In this document: positions 47,747 through 55,277 of the stretch, piece by piece
How positions within the stretch are numbered: position 1 is the stretch's first letter
Layout: each line of letters opens with the position of its first letter
Assembly (NCBI GenBank): GCA_002897775.1
Contig: BDTR01000049.1
Span: forward strand, 1-64,000
Direction: 5' to 3'
Source: a bacterium BMS3Bbin08
GTDB taxonomy: Bacteria > Nitrospirota > Thermodesulfovibrionia > UBA6902 > BMS3Bbin08
DNA length: 64,000 nucleotides
The notes under the pieces: generated by a model
Databases searched by the model: none
The model's input: the letters and a program-made list of their open reading frames with translations, nothing else
What the model was told of the DNA's origin: nothing
Position numbers and translations under genes: made by a program

Positions 47747-49006
47747 TCAATCTGAGTTATTAAGCGTTTTTTTAAGACGCCTGCTTTCTACTTTACTGGT
47801 TATCTCACCTGAATAAAGGGTTGTTGTTAAAGAATCCCCTGTTTTTATCCCGGATACGGACCTGACAGGTTCACCGTTCCTGTAAGTAATGCTATAGCCT
47901 CTTTTAAGGACATTCCGGGGGTTCAGGTGGCTGATATTGCTTTCCCTTGACCGGAGCCTTTCCTGCTCAGCATGTATCAGCTTCAGGGAATATTTTAATC
48001 CTTTTATCAAGACGTTCAGCCTGTGGCTGTTGCCTAACAGCTCGTTTCTTACAGAGCTTTCGAATATCGTTGCTAAAGAGGAAAGCTGTTCCCTGAGGTC
48101 CGCGACCATTTTGTTTGTCCCGTGCGCCAGGCTGTGCGCTAATTCATCTATGCTGTCCTCAAAATCCTTTAATTTTGTGACAAGCAGGTCAGCAGCAGCC
48201 GTAGGTGTCTTGACCCTTGCGTTGGATACTTCGTCAACCACTGTTATATCCCTTTCATGGCCTATGCCTGATATGACCGGCAGGGTTAAGAGAGCGATCG
48301 TTCTTGCAATGTCGTAGCTGTCAAAGCAGTGCAGGTCTGACAGGCCTCCTCCTCCCCTGACTATTACCACCGCGTCCAGCCTGGAAGAATTATTCCCGCA
48401 GCGTTCAAGCGCGCTTATGACCGAGGCCTCTGCTCTGTCGCCCTGCATTACCGCGTCGTACAGACGACAGAAGAACCTGTAACCGTATGCATTATCTTTA
48501 AGGTGGCTCATAAGGTCTTCATAACCCGCGGCAGCAGGAGATGATATGATCCCTATCCTCTGGGGTACAAGGGGAAACTCCAGCGCCTTATTGCGGTCCT
48601 TTAAGCCTTCTTTTGCCAGCCTCTCCAGTATCTCCTTTCTTCTGACAGCCAGTTCCCCGATGGTATAGGCAGGGTCTATGTTAAGGACGTTCAGCTTAAG
48701 CCCGTACCTTTCATGAAAAGTTACAGATGCCTCAAAAAGTATCCTGATCCCTTTGGAAAGCTCTATCCCTGTGGCATCGCGGAACTCACGTGACAGCGCC
48801 CTGTATCTGCCGGCCCAGATAACAGCCGGCATCTCAGCTGTAATAGCATCTCCATCTTTATCCACTACTGACATATAACAGTGGTTCCTGACACTAATTG
48901 ACGCTATCTCCGCGGTAATGCGAAAGGTTTCAGGCAGGGAAGTCTCGATAACGGTCCTGATGAGCTGGTTCAGCTGGTATAGTGATAATGCTTCTCTATG
49001 GGTCAT
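47747..49006 (-). CDS. xseA: Exodeoxyribonuclease VII large subunit
   Basis: A 419-residue nuclease. The N-terminal OB-fold starts at EALSLYQLNQLIRTVIETSL (residues 4-23), followed by the catalytic domain with VPQRIGIISSPAAAGYEDLM (about 144-163), VVIVRGGGGLSDLHCFDSYD (about 210-229) and PVISGIGHERDITVVDEVSN (about 240-259), the family motifs. A helical C-terminal region forms the coiled-coil. Acts in mismatch repair and single-strand DNA degradation. Pairs with the downstream xseB. No anomaly. Confidence 0.95.
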   Translation of the reverse strand: MTHREALSLYQLNQLIRTVIETSLPETFRITAEIASISVRNHCYMSVVDKDGDAITAEMPAVIWAGRYRALSREFRDATGIELSKGIRILFEASVTFHERYGLKLNVLNIDPAYTIGELAVRRKEILERLAKEGLKDRNKALEFPLVPQRIGIISSPAAAGYEDLMSHLKDNAYGYRFFCRLYDAVMQGDRAEASVISALERCGNNSSRLDAVVIVRGGGGLSDLHCFDSYDIARTIALLTLPVISGIGHERDITVVDEVSNARVKTPTAAADLLVTKLKDFEDSIDELAHSLAHGTNKMVADLREQLSSLATIFESSVRNELLGNSHRLNVLIKGLKYSLKLIHAEQERLRSRESNISHLNPRNVLKRGYSITYRNGEPVRSVSGIKTGDSLTTTLYSGEITSKVESRRLKKTLNNSD

Positions 49007-49218
49007 AGACAGGCGCTGTTCTCTGTTCTTTGTCTGACGAATCTCATTGCCCTTATTCTACCAGATACATGCGTTAACCTGACAGAGAGCACGATATATT
49101 CAGAGCGAAAAAATGTTGAAGCGTCCCTGTTTCCGGATTTTCATAATAGTTCTGCGGTGGAAAGAGAAGTTAAGAAAGGAAATTTTTTTTATAAAGCGGA
49201 TATATATCTGAGTACTGT

Positions 49219-49250
49219 AAATCCCCCCCCTGAGGGGGGGATTTTATTTG
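49219..49250. terminator. GC-rich hairpin between csp2 and xseA
   Basis: AAATCCCCCCC / GGGGGGGATTT (49219-49244) forms a 10-bp-plus stem with a TGA-type loop and TTATTT on the plus strand. It follows the csp2 stop codon and probably ends its minus-strand transcript, though the T-run on that strand is poor. Confidence 0.6.
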
Positions 49251-49251
49251 A

Positions 49252-49452
49252 TCAGACCTTGGTTACATTTACTGCTTTTGGGCCTTTATCGCCCTGTTCA
49301 ACATCAAAGCTGACCTTATCGCCCTCATTGAGAGTCTTAAACGCGTCTCCCTGGATGGCAGAATAATGAACAAAAACATCTCCTCCCTCTTCACTCGCAA
49401 TAAAGCCAAAACCCTTTGATTCGTTGAACCACTTCACTGTTCCTTCAGGCAT
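49252..49452 (-). CDS. cspA: Cold-shock protein, CspA family (copy 2)
   Basis: A complete 66-residue protein of the same family as the gene at 27931-28131. RNP1 KGFGFI (residues 13-18) and DVFVHYSAI (about 25-33) are intact. The C-terminus [20 protein letters not shown] is family typical. AAGGAGG precedes the ATG. The leader again has a promoter and a terminator-like hairpin with the shared box GAAGTTTC (see 49502-49597). It is a paralogue rather than an allele. Confidence 0.95.
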   Translation of the reverse strand: MPEGTVKWFNESKGFGFIASEEGGDVFVHYSAIQGDAFKTLNEGDKVSFDVEQGDKGPKAVNVTKV

Positions 49453-49501
49453 TTGCTGAACCTCCTTGCTTGTAACTAAAGAATTAAAATACTATCTATA
49501 T

Positions 49502-49597
49502 AAAAAAGCCACAAAGTCCAGGTCTTTGCGGCTTTACGTTTAGCAAAAGTGCCTGAAACTTCACTTGAAAATTACCATTTTTGAGAAAATTAGTCAA
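49502..49597 (-). promoter_or_regulatory. csp2 promoter and leader terminator/attenuator
   Basis: On the minus strand TTGACT (49592-49597), 17 bases, TAATTT (49569-49574), and the transcript starts near GAAGTTTCAGG. The hairpin AAAGCCGCAAAG / CTTTGTGGCTTT (49505-49535, loop ACCTGGA) is followed by TTTTTTA. The same pieces GAAGTTTC and GCCGCAAAGAC occur in csp1's leader. Confidence 0.75.
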
Positions 49598-49601
49598 CAA
49601 C

Positions 49602-50387
49602 TCAATGATCTGCCCCTTCCGGGATAATATCCTTTGATCTTTCCACCCACAGGGCAGAGGCCCCGGCAACAGCGGCAGGCATTACCATGAAGTTTACCAG
49701 CGGAATCAGGGTCGCGATCATTACCGCGGCTCCGAACCCAAGGCTCAGCATTCTCATTCTCCTGAGCTCTGCTCTAACCTGGCGGAATCGTATGTTATGG
49801 TTTTCCATCGGATAGGCGATATATTCGAGTGAGAATATCCATGATGAGAATATTATCCATAGAACCGGTGATATGAAGTTCACTCCAGGGATAAGTGATA
49901 TGACAAAAACGCCGGAGCCAAGTATCACGAAATAAAGAAGTTTCTGTACTTCATTTAAAAGGGAAGGCAGAATGTCCGCCATGATAGTGCCCAGCCCGCC
50001 AGGGTCCTGAGGCTGTATGCCTGTCAGGTATGTCTCTGTTTTTTCCGCGAGAAGACCGTTGAACGGCGCGCCCAACAGGTTGGCAACAAGGGTAAAGGTA
50101 AAAAACAGTATAAGCAACACCACGGCCCCGAAAAATACCCAAAGCGCGTCGCGGGCGAATTCTGAAAGCCAGCTGTTTGCCTGCGGCAGCAGCCAGTCCA
50201 GGAAATTGTGGAACTGGTCTATGCTTATCCAGATAGCTATCGCGAAAACGACAGTGTTGATAATTACGGGTACAAGGACAAAACGGCGCATTCCCGGTTT
50301 TGTAATGAGTTTAAGCCCGCTAAAAAAATAACCAGCACCTGATAAAAGATCACCTGTCATCAATTCTTTTATATCATAACTGCTCAT
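49602..50387 (-). CDS. EI24-domain (CysZ-like) membrane protein
   Basis: A 261-residue polytopic protein. Hydrophobic stretches are at about residues 32-52 (FVLVPVIINTVVFAIAIWIS), 70-100 (ALWVFFGAVVLLILFFTFTL), 150-180 (LLYFVILGSGVFVISLIPGV) and 215-245 (LGFGAAVMIATLIPLVNFMV). PMENHNIRFRQVRAELRRMR near 195-214 is the charged CysZ-like loop, and the frame ends WVERSKDIIPEGADH. CysZ supplies sulfate for cysteine synthesis in enterobacteria; cysK lies about 5 kb away, not adjacent. ATG 50387 is chosen as the frame's first ATG with typical length. Substrate not proven. Confidence 0.78.
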   Translation of the reverse strand: MSSYDIKELMTGDLLSGAGYFFSGLKLITKPGMRRFVLVPVIINTVVFAIAIWISIDQFHNFLDWLLPQANSWLSEFARDALWVFFGAVVLLILFFTFTLVANLLGAPFNGLLAEKTETYLTGIQPQDPGGLGTIMADILPSLLNEVQKLLYFVILGSGVFVISLIPGVNFISPVLWIIFSSWIFSLEYIAYPMENHNIRFRQVRAELRRMRMLSLGFGAAVMIATLIPLVNFMVMPAAVAGASALWVERSKDIIPEGADH

Positions 50388-50502
50388 TAATATGAGAAAA
50401 GCGTGTGCCGGGCAGGCGCTGTAACTGGATCCGGCCTGAATGTGGATATGCGTTAATTGACGATTCTGCGTTTTAATAGTTAAACTAATCAATCTAAATA
50501 TT

Positions 50503-51189
50503 ATGGAAGCGGCCCTTAATAATATGAACAACCGGTTTATGGACAAGCCTTTTGACAAATTTACGTTCGTGGTGATAGACGTTGAAACAACCGGAATTAC
50601 CCGGGACGACCGGATCTGTGAGATCGGCATGACCAAGATCGTTGATAACAGGATCGTTGACAAGTTTGAAACACTTATAAATCCTGACAGACGGATAATA
50701 AATACGATCTTTCATGGTATTGAAGACTGGATGGTGGAAGACGCGCCTATTTTTGAGCATGTCGCGTGGCAGGTAGCCAGGTTCATCCGCGGCGCAGTGC
50801 TTATCGCACATAATGCTGCCTTTGACATGCGGTTCATGCGGTATGAGTTCCAGCGCGTTGGCACTGACCTGTCGCATTACGCGCTCTGTACCTTGAAGCT
50901 TGCGCGGCGGCTGCATCCTGAGTTTCCATACCACCGCCTTGATTATTTACTGGGCCGCTACAGCATCGTCAATGAATGGCCCCACAGGGCAGGGGCAGAC
51001 GCTGACAGTGAGGCAAGATTGTTCCTTAAGATGAAGAACAGGCTGGAGTTCAGAGGCCTGGAAACTCTCAGATCTTTACGGGCCTGGGGACTGCCCTATA
51101 ACCACAAGTGGTGCAGCAAGATGGATATTAACGGAAACAGGAGAAAACCAAGAACGCTGACGCGCGATGATCTGTCTATAACAGTTTAA
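50503..51189 (+). CDS. DnaQ-type 3'-5' exonuclease
   Basis: A 228-residue DEDDh exonuclease. FVVIDVETTGITRDDRICEI (residues about 22-41) has the D-x-E of Exo I, LIAHNAAFDMRFMRYEF (about 103-119) the Exo II Asp, and HRAGADADSEARLFL (about 165-179) the Exo III His and Asp. Such stand-alone DnaQ-like proteins act as epsilon-like proofreaders or RNases. The first ATG is used; MNNRF seven codons on is an alternative. Single gene beside the broken M28 gene. Confidence 0.88.
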   Translation: MEAALNNMNNRFMDKPFDKFTFVVIDVETTGITRDDRICEIGMTKIVDNRIVDKFETLINPDRRIINTIFHGIEDWMVEDAPIFEHVAWQVARFIRGAVLIAHNAAFDMRFMRYEFQRVGTDLSHYALCTLKLARRLHPEFPYHRLDYLLGRYSIVNEWPHRAGADADSEARLFLKMKNRLEFRGLETLRSLRAWGLPYNHKWCSKMDINGNRRKPRTLTRDDLSITV

Positions 51190-51692
51190 CTAATCAGTTA
51201 AACCGGCAATTTCCTCTATAGAGGACTTAAGTCCCAGAACAACATCTGTCATTCTTTTGTAATCAAGTGTCTCCGGAGTATCACCAACCGCGTGATAATT
51301 CGGGTTCCTGTGACCGTATCATAGTGGGCGCCGATGATCAGGACTTTTTCAGGTTTTTTTTTGTCCGGGATCTCAGCTATTATGTTGCTGTAGGTGTTCC
51401 CTCCAAATTCAAAACCGTGGGAAGAGACGTCATAGCCGTAATGCACCAGTTCTGAAGTAATATAATCAGCAGCCATTTGAAGGGGTTGTAATTCGAAATA
51501 CGCGCGCGAGCCTATTTCCCCCGCAAGCGCGCTGACGGTCTTTTGAAGGTTTTTCTGTATGTCCCCGCGATCCGCATTCACTGAATAGATTTTATCACTA
51601 TCAGCGAATATATGATTTGAAGGAAAGATCATCAGGGATGTTATTAATAAAAAGACGTGAACCGTGAATAAAGGCAGCCTTTCATGGTTCAC
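51190..51692 (-). pseudogene. M28 peptidase gene with internal deletion
   Basis: The 5' part (147-codon frame 51249-51692) encodes a signal peptide (LPLFTVHVFLLITSLMIFPS) and the N-terminal half of an M28 aminopeptidase-type protein up to KVLIIGAHYDTVTG, the start of the zinc site. The frame then shifts: bases 51190-51310 encode, in another frame, the family C-terminus NPNYHAVGDTPETLDYKRM and stop at 51190-51192. The central zinc-binding part of about 100 codons is missing; an ACAGG-type sequence marks the junction. So it is a two-ended, out-of-frame deletion relic that cannot make active enzyme. The start codon GTG overlaps the hairpin at 51649-51700. Confidence 0.75.
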
Positions 51693-51700
51693 GTCTTTTT
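51649..51700. terminator. Inverted repeat / possible bidirectional terminator
   Basis: AAAAAGACGTGAACC (51649-51663) and GGTTCACGTCTTTTT (51686-51700) are exact 15-bp arms with A- and T-rich ends, followed by TATAGCC. Works as a hairpin in both directions; it covers the GTG start of the M28 relic. Confidence 0.65.
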
Positions 51701-51885
51701 TATAGCCTCTCGTTTATCGTTGTCGATGCTTGTATCGATACTCGGTTTAGATTCCCGAATCTAGTTTCCAGCATCGAGTCTCCAGCTTCCATACGAGCGT
51801 CCATAACAAAAAACGTGCTTCCAGCGTGGATAGTTTTTACTATTTTCTATGAACTATGAGCTACTTACGGCAAGCAAAGCTTGCA
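51701..51885. repeat. Short mosaic repeats between genes
   Basis: GATGCTTGTATCGATACTCGG, ATCGAGTCTCCAGCTTCC and TATGAACTATGAGCTAC words, similar to repeat tracts elsewhere. No gene. Confidence 0.45.
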
Positions 51886-52389
51886 TTATTCTATCTCGAT
51901 CTTTTTTGTTTTTTTCCTTGCCTCTTCTGTCTTGGGGATCTTTACCTCAAGCACACCGTTTTTAAATGATGCCTTTGCTTTATCTGTCTGGACCTCGGCA
52001 GGAAGAGTAAATGTACGGGAAAATGAGCCGTATGAACGCTCATGACGATAGTAGTTATTCTTTTCCACCTTTTCTTCTTTCTTTTTCTCTCCGCTGAGGG
52101 TGATCGTACCATCGCCCAGGTTAACCGCTATATCGTCCTTTGTCATTCCCGGAAGTTCGGACTTTACTACAACCATGTCTTTTTCTTCGAATATATCGAC
52201 CGAGGGCGAGGGCTCTATTCCCTCAAACCACTTGGGCAAAGGCGCGGCATGCCACCACGGCCGTCCAAAGGGCCTGCGGAAAAAGTCCTCAAACATACCC
52301 TCCATCTGCTCAAAAGGTAAAAGCCGTCCCTTTGAGCGATATGGCTCCAGTTCTTTTTTTTCTGTTTTTTTTGCTCTCTCTGCCGCCAT
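51886..52389 (-). CDS. Small heat-shock protein Hsp20
   Basis: A 167-residue alpha-crystallin-domain chaperone. The domain spans about residues 60-150: SVDIFEEKDMVVVKSELPGM (about 64-83), DGTITLSGEKKKEEKVEKNN (about 92-111), YGSFSRTFTLPAEVQTDKAK (about 120-139) and NGVLEVKIPKTEE. The C-terminal KIEIE is a possible I-x-I-like tail. The N-terminal arm has FEDFFRRPFGRPWW. Holds unfolded proteins under stress. AAGGAGGTG precedes the ATG. Confidence 0.93.
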   Translation of the reverse strand: MAAERAKKTEKKELEPYRSKGRLLPFEQMEGMFEDFFRRPFGRPWWHAAPLPKWFEGIEPSPSVDIFEEKDMVVVKSELPGMTKDDIAVNLGDGTITLSGEKKKEEKVEKNNYYRHERSYGSFSRTFTLPAEVQTDKAKASFKNGVLEVKIPKTEEARKKTKKIEIE

Positions 52390-52639
52390 GTTACACCTCC
52401 TTCAACTTGTCCGGTTTTTTCGAGTGAACTGCCTATAATTTCTATAATTATCAAAATTTTGCTATGAAGTCAAGGTGCCTTATATGCGTATCAGTTTTTT
52501 GTTGCCCTGACACTGGCCCAGGCCAAAAAAACCTTTAGTTGTGGTATGTTATGTAAGGCCAGTTTGACCCTGAGGTTGTCCTGCATATATAGTAGGACTG
52601 GACATTCAGCGTCTGATAAAGGATGTGATAAAGGGCGGT

Positions 52640-53149
52640 ATGGCACAGAAAAGATCATTAAGGCCGACCACTGGCAAGGTCCGGGAGGCTGTTCTTAATA
52701 TTTTAAGGGACAGCATAGAAGGCGCGCTTTTTCTTGACCTGTACGCAGGCACAGGCGCTGTGGGTGTTGAGGCCCTGCGTCAGGGAGCAGCGGAAGCAAT
52801 ATTTGTTGAGGCAGACAGCCATAATTTAAAAGCAATAGATAAGCTGATAAAAAAATCCGGTCTTTCTGAAAGAGCACGTGTAATAACAGGAAAGGTCCTG
52901 AAGTTTATTGAATGGGCCGAGCTAAACAGCCTGACCTTTGATATAATATTTCTTGATCCTCCGTATCACACAGACGAAATAATTCATGCGTTAACAGCGA
53001 TCGGCGGGTCGCATATTATGAGGCCCGGAGGCAGGGTCATGGCAGAACACTTTGCCAAGAAACATTTGCCTGACCGGTTCGGGAGTTTACAGAAAATAAA
53101 AGACTATCATTATGGTGACAGTATATTAAGTCTCTATAAGACATTATAA
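52640..53149 (+). CDS. rsmD: 16S rRNA (guanine(966)-N2)-methyltransferase
   Basis: A 169-residue Rossmann methyltransferase. The N-terminal LRPTTGKVREAVLNIL (residues 8-23) and FLDLYAGTGAVGVEALRQGA (about 30-49, SAM loop), FVEADSHNLKAI and FDIIFLDPPYHTDE (about 102-115) are the RsmD signature. The N-terminus is about ten residues shorter than usual. The ATG at 52640 follows AAGGGCGG; GTG at 52625 is an alternative. It is followed after the MITE-like element by coaD, as in many bacteria. Confidence 0.92.
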   Translation: MAQKRSLRPTTGKVREAVLNILRDSIEGALFLDLYAGTGAVGVEALRQGAAEAIFVEADSHNLKAIDKLIKKSGLSERARVITGKVLKFIEWAELNSLTFDIIFLDPPYHTDEIIHALTAIGGSHIMRPGGRVMAEHFAKKHLPDRFGSLQKIKDYHYGDSILSLYKTL

Positions 53150-53174
53150 GAGACTTTGATCTGTGTCATCATAT

Positions 53175-53300
53175 AATAATCGGCTTGCCCCGTTAGATAA
53201 TATTTAATATCTAATTAAGGTAAGTAGAACGAAATAATATTTCATATATAATGGTATATATTCCTTAGATAGTAGTTATCTAACGGGGTGAATAATCAGC
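53175..53300. mobile_element. 101-bp MITE-like inverted-repeat element
   Basis: Perfect 13-bp terminal inverted repeats CCCCGTTAGATAA (53188-53200) and TTATCTAACGGGG (53276-53288) bound an AT-rich 101-base unit with no coding capacity; AATTAAGG/CCTTAGAT inside extend the symmetry. Flanks AATAATCGGC (53178 region) and AATAATCAGC (53291 region) resemble a 10-base direct repeat with one mismatch, as a target duplication would. It sits between rsmD and coaD and so may alter their operon. Confidence 0.6.
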
Positions 53301-53331
53301 TGCAATAAAATTGCAGCGAGGAGGTTAGAAA

Positions 53332-53820
53332 GTGAATAAAACAGCCATATATCCCGGGACGTTTGATCCTATTACCAACGGCCATATAGACCTGATCCAG
53401 AGGACGCTGAAAATATTTGACAGGGTGATCATTGCTGTTGCCCCGAGCCGGGAAAAACAGCCTCTCTTTACGATCCAGGAAAGACTTGAGCTGATAAGGA
53501 AATCGGTCAGAAGATTAAAAGGCACAAGTGCGGAGAGATTTAATAGTCTGCTGGTTAATTATGCCAGGAGCAGAAAGAGCATTGCGATCATTAGGGGTCT
53601 CAGGGCGGTATCGGATTTTGAATATGAACTGCAGATGGCACTTATGAACAGGCGTTTAAGCTCAAAGATCGAAACGGTATTTATGATGCCGAGTGAAGAA
53701 TACACATTTCTTACCTCAACCATGATAAAGGAAGTGGCTTCTTTTGGAGGACCTGTCAAAGGGCTGGTGCCTGACGCAGTGGAAAAGGCATTAAAAGAGA
53801 AGTTCAGGAAAAGACCGTGA
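53332..53820 (+). CDS. coaD: Phosphopantetheine adenylyltransferase
   Basis: A 162-residue enzyme of coenzyme A synthesis: ATP plus 4'-phosphopantetheine to dephospho-CoA. GTFDPITNGHIDLIQRTLKI (about residues 7-26) has the H-x-G-H-like adenylyltransferase motif, IIRGLRAVSDFEYELQMAL (about 83-101) is typical and FLTSTMIKEVASFGG (about 124-138) holds the S-x-x-x-K motif. Starts with GTG after GAGGTTAG. Part of the rsmD-coaD group. Confidence 0.95.
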   Translation: MNKTAIYPGTFDPITNGHIDLIQRTLKIFDRVIIAVAPSREKQPLFTIQERLELIRKSVRRLKGTSAERFNSLLVNYARSRKSIAIIRGLRAVSDFEYELQMALMNRRLSSKIETVFMMPSEEYTFLTSTMIKEVASFGGPVKGLVPDAVEKALKEKFRKRP

Positions 53821-53914
53821 ATCGAGAATGGTGAATAGTGCCCCGCGAGGTTCTAACGAACCTGGACCTCGGGGTGAAATCATCAATCATCAATCATCAA
53901 TTAACAATTAAAGC
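53821..53914. repeat. GAATCGAGAATGGTGAATAG and ATCAATCATCAATC mosaic repeats
   Basis: The tract after the coaD stop begins GTGAATCGAGAATGGTGAATAG, then CGAGGTTCTAACGAACCTGGACCTCG (a hairpin with GAACCT/AGGTTC), then repeated ATCAATC units up to the next start. Members of the same mosaic family as at 26099 and 29625. Confidence 0.55.
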
Positions 53915-54778
53915 ATGGGTTATCTGAAAATAACTATCGCCATTTTGATCTGGAGTTCACTCGGGATATTCGTAAGAAAGACCGATCTTCCCAATACGGG
54001 CATTATTTTTTATCCGGCTGTAATCGCGGGTTCAATCCAGCTTCTGGTTTTGTTGTCAACCGGACAGATCAGGAATGTGATCAGGACTGATAACAACTCC
54101 AGGGATTTTTTTCTTCTCATGCTCATCCCTGTATTATTTGTCGTGAACACGTTTCTCTTTTTTTTCGCTTTCAAGAACACAACCATTGCCAATGCCGTAA
54201 TGACGCATTATACAGCTCCGATATTTGTTGCTTTGCTGGCGCCGTTTTTTTTGAAAGAAAGAATTCTCAAGGTAGCGTGGCTGGCGATACTGCTTTCGTC
54301 GATCGGTTTATGGTCTATGTTGGGGGCACCTTTTTTCGGCGATGTTGTTTCTCTCTCTGACAGTGAACGTCAGGGTATTATTGCCGGCGCTCTTTCAGGG
54401 CTCGCGTACGCGTTCTTGATCCTTATCATAAGGGGGATCGCGAAGAAGTATTCCTCCTTATTTATTGTCTGTGTCCAGAACTGCCTTGTTGCCCTTATGC
54501 TCCTTCCTTTTATCGCGGGTATACCCCTTACGCTGCAGGCACTGCCTTATATCCTTATTCTCGGGATCGTACATTCAACCATTGCGCCGTTTTTATACGT
54601 GCAGGGTTTTCACAGCGTGAAGGCTAATGAGGCGGCGATCCTTGGTTATCTCGAACCTGTCGGAGCGGTCATACTGGCATTGATCTTTTTGCATGAGGTC
54701 CCCGGGCTTAAGGCATTGCTGGGAGGCGCGCTGATATTGTACTCAGGGTTTATGATCTTAAGAAGCGCAAGGGCGTGA
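53915..54778 (+). CDS. EamA/DMT-family transporter
   Basis: A 287-residue membrane protein with about ten hydrophobic helices arranged as two EamA repeats. The first repeat begins ITIAILIWSSLGIFVRKTDL (residues 5-24) and ends before the linker with GDVVSLSDSERQG; the second starts AGALSGLAYAFLILIIRGIA (about 150-169). ANAVMTHYTAPIFVALLAPF and ANEAAILGYLEPVGAVILAL contain the Pro residues typical at the ends of EamA repeats. It could export amino acids or metabolites; the substrate is unknown. Starts immediately after a repeat tract. Confidence 0.85.
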   Translation: MGYLKITIAILIWSSLGIFVRKTDLPNTGIIFYPAVIAGSIQLLVLLSTGQIRNVIRTDNNSRDFFLLMLIPVLFVVNTFLFFFAFKNTTIANAVMTHYTAPIFVALLAPFFLKERILKVAWLAILLSSIGLWSMLGAPFFGDVVSLSDSERQGIIAGALSGLAYAFLILIIRGIAKKYSSLFIVCVQNCLVALMLLPFIAGIPLTLQALPYILILGIVHSTIAPFLYVQGFHSVKANEAAILGYLEPVGAVILALIFLHEVPGLKALLGGALILYSGFMILRSARA

Positions 54779-54779
54779 T

Positions 54780-55085
54780 TTATTCTTCAGCTTCCTCTGT
54801 CTCATAAATGTCTTCTTCCGGCTCCGGAGCGTGTAACAGCTGCTGTTTAAGCTCGTTAATGCGCTTTTTCTGCGCTCTTCCGGTTTTCATTTTTCCCCAC
54901 CATGTAGGGATAAAGAGCAGGATGCCGGCTAAAAGGCCGGATGAAAAAGCAAGGGCAAGTATAAGGGCAAGAGAACCCTCAAAGATCCAGTTGAAAAATG
55001 TTATGGTTATTACCTCTGAGTTCTGGACCGCAAAGAACAAAACACCCAGTACCAGGATCATGGCAAGAAATAGAAAGACCTGCAT
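54780..55085 (-). CDS. LapA-domain membrane protein
   Basis: A 101-residue protein with two transmembrane helices (residues 1-20, FLFLAMILVLGVLFFAVQNS; and 40-60, ALILALAFSSGLLAGILLFI) flanking TITFFNWIFEGSLALILALA, the LapA signature, followed by a charged helical tail rich in Glu. LapA family members in proteobacteria help assemble lipopolysaccharide. The ATG at 55085 is used because it puts the first helix at the N-terminus. Converges with the EamA gene. Confidence 0.82.
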   Translation of the reverse strand: MQVFLFLAMILVLGVLFFAVQNSEVITITFFNWIFEGSLALILALAFSSGLLAGILLFIPTWWGKMKTGRAQKKRINELKQQLLHAPEPEEDIYETEEAEE

Positions 55086-55128
55086 AACCGGATTATAATA
55101 GGAACAGACACAAAAAACAAACAACAAA

Positions 55129-55161
55129 GATCAGCCTGCCTGCCGGCAGGCAGGCCTGATC
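55129..55161. repeat. CCTGCCTGCC/GGCAGGCAGG palindrome
   Basis: GATCAGCCTGCCTGCC followed by GGCAGGCAGGCCTGATC, near-perfect except for one extra C, just upstream of the cysK promoter region. Member of the family found inside the pseudouridine synthase gene. Confidence 0.8.
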
Positions 55162-55277
55162 AGAGGGATATAGAAAAATTTAGTCCGGTTATTTATAATG
55201 CAAACCTGAAGACATATCTTATTACGTATAATACTGTTCTCTGCTTACTGAGCGATTAAACGCTGCTTAAGGTGGAA

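Noticed and set aside
48998-49366. A 122-codon plus-strand frame with a signal-like start (MGHRQALFSVLCLTNLIALIL)
   Set aside because: It begins inside the xseA start, runs antisense through the csp2 gene and the terminator, and its second half mirrors the csp reading frame; no ribosome site is present.
53188-53288. The 101-bp inverted repeat as a coaD riboswitch
   Set aside because: No known ligand class fits and the ends look like transposon ends; conserved RNA elements would show more than terminal symmetry.
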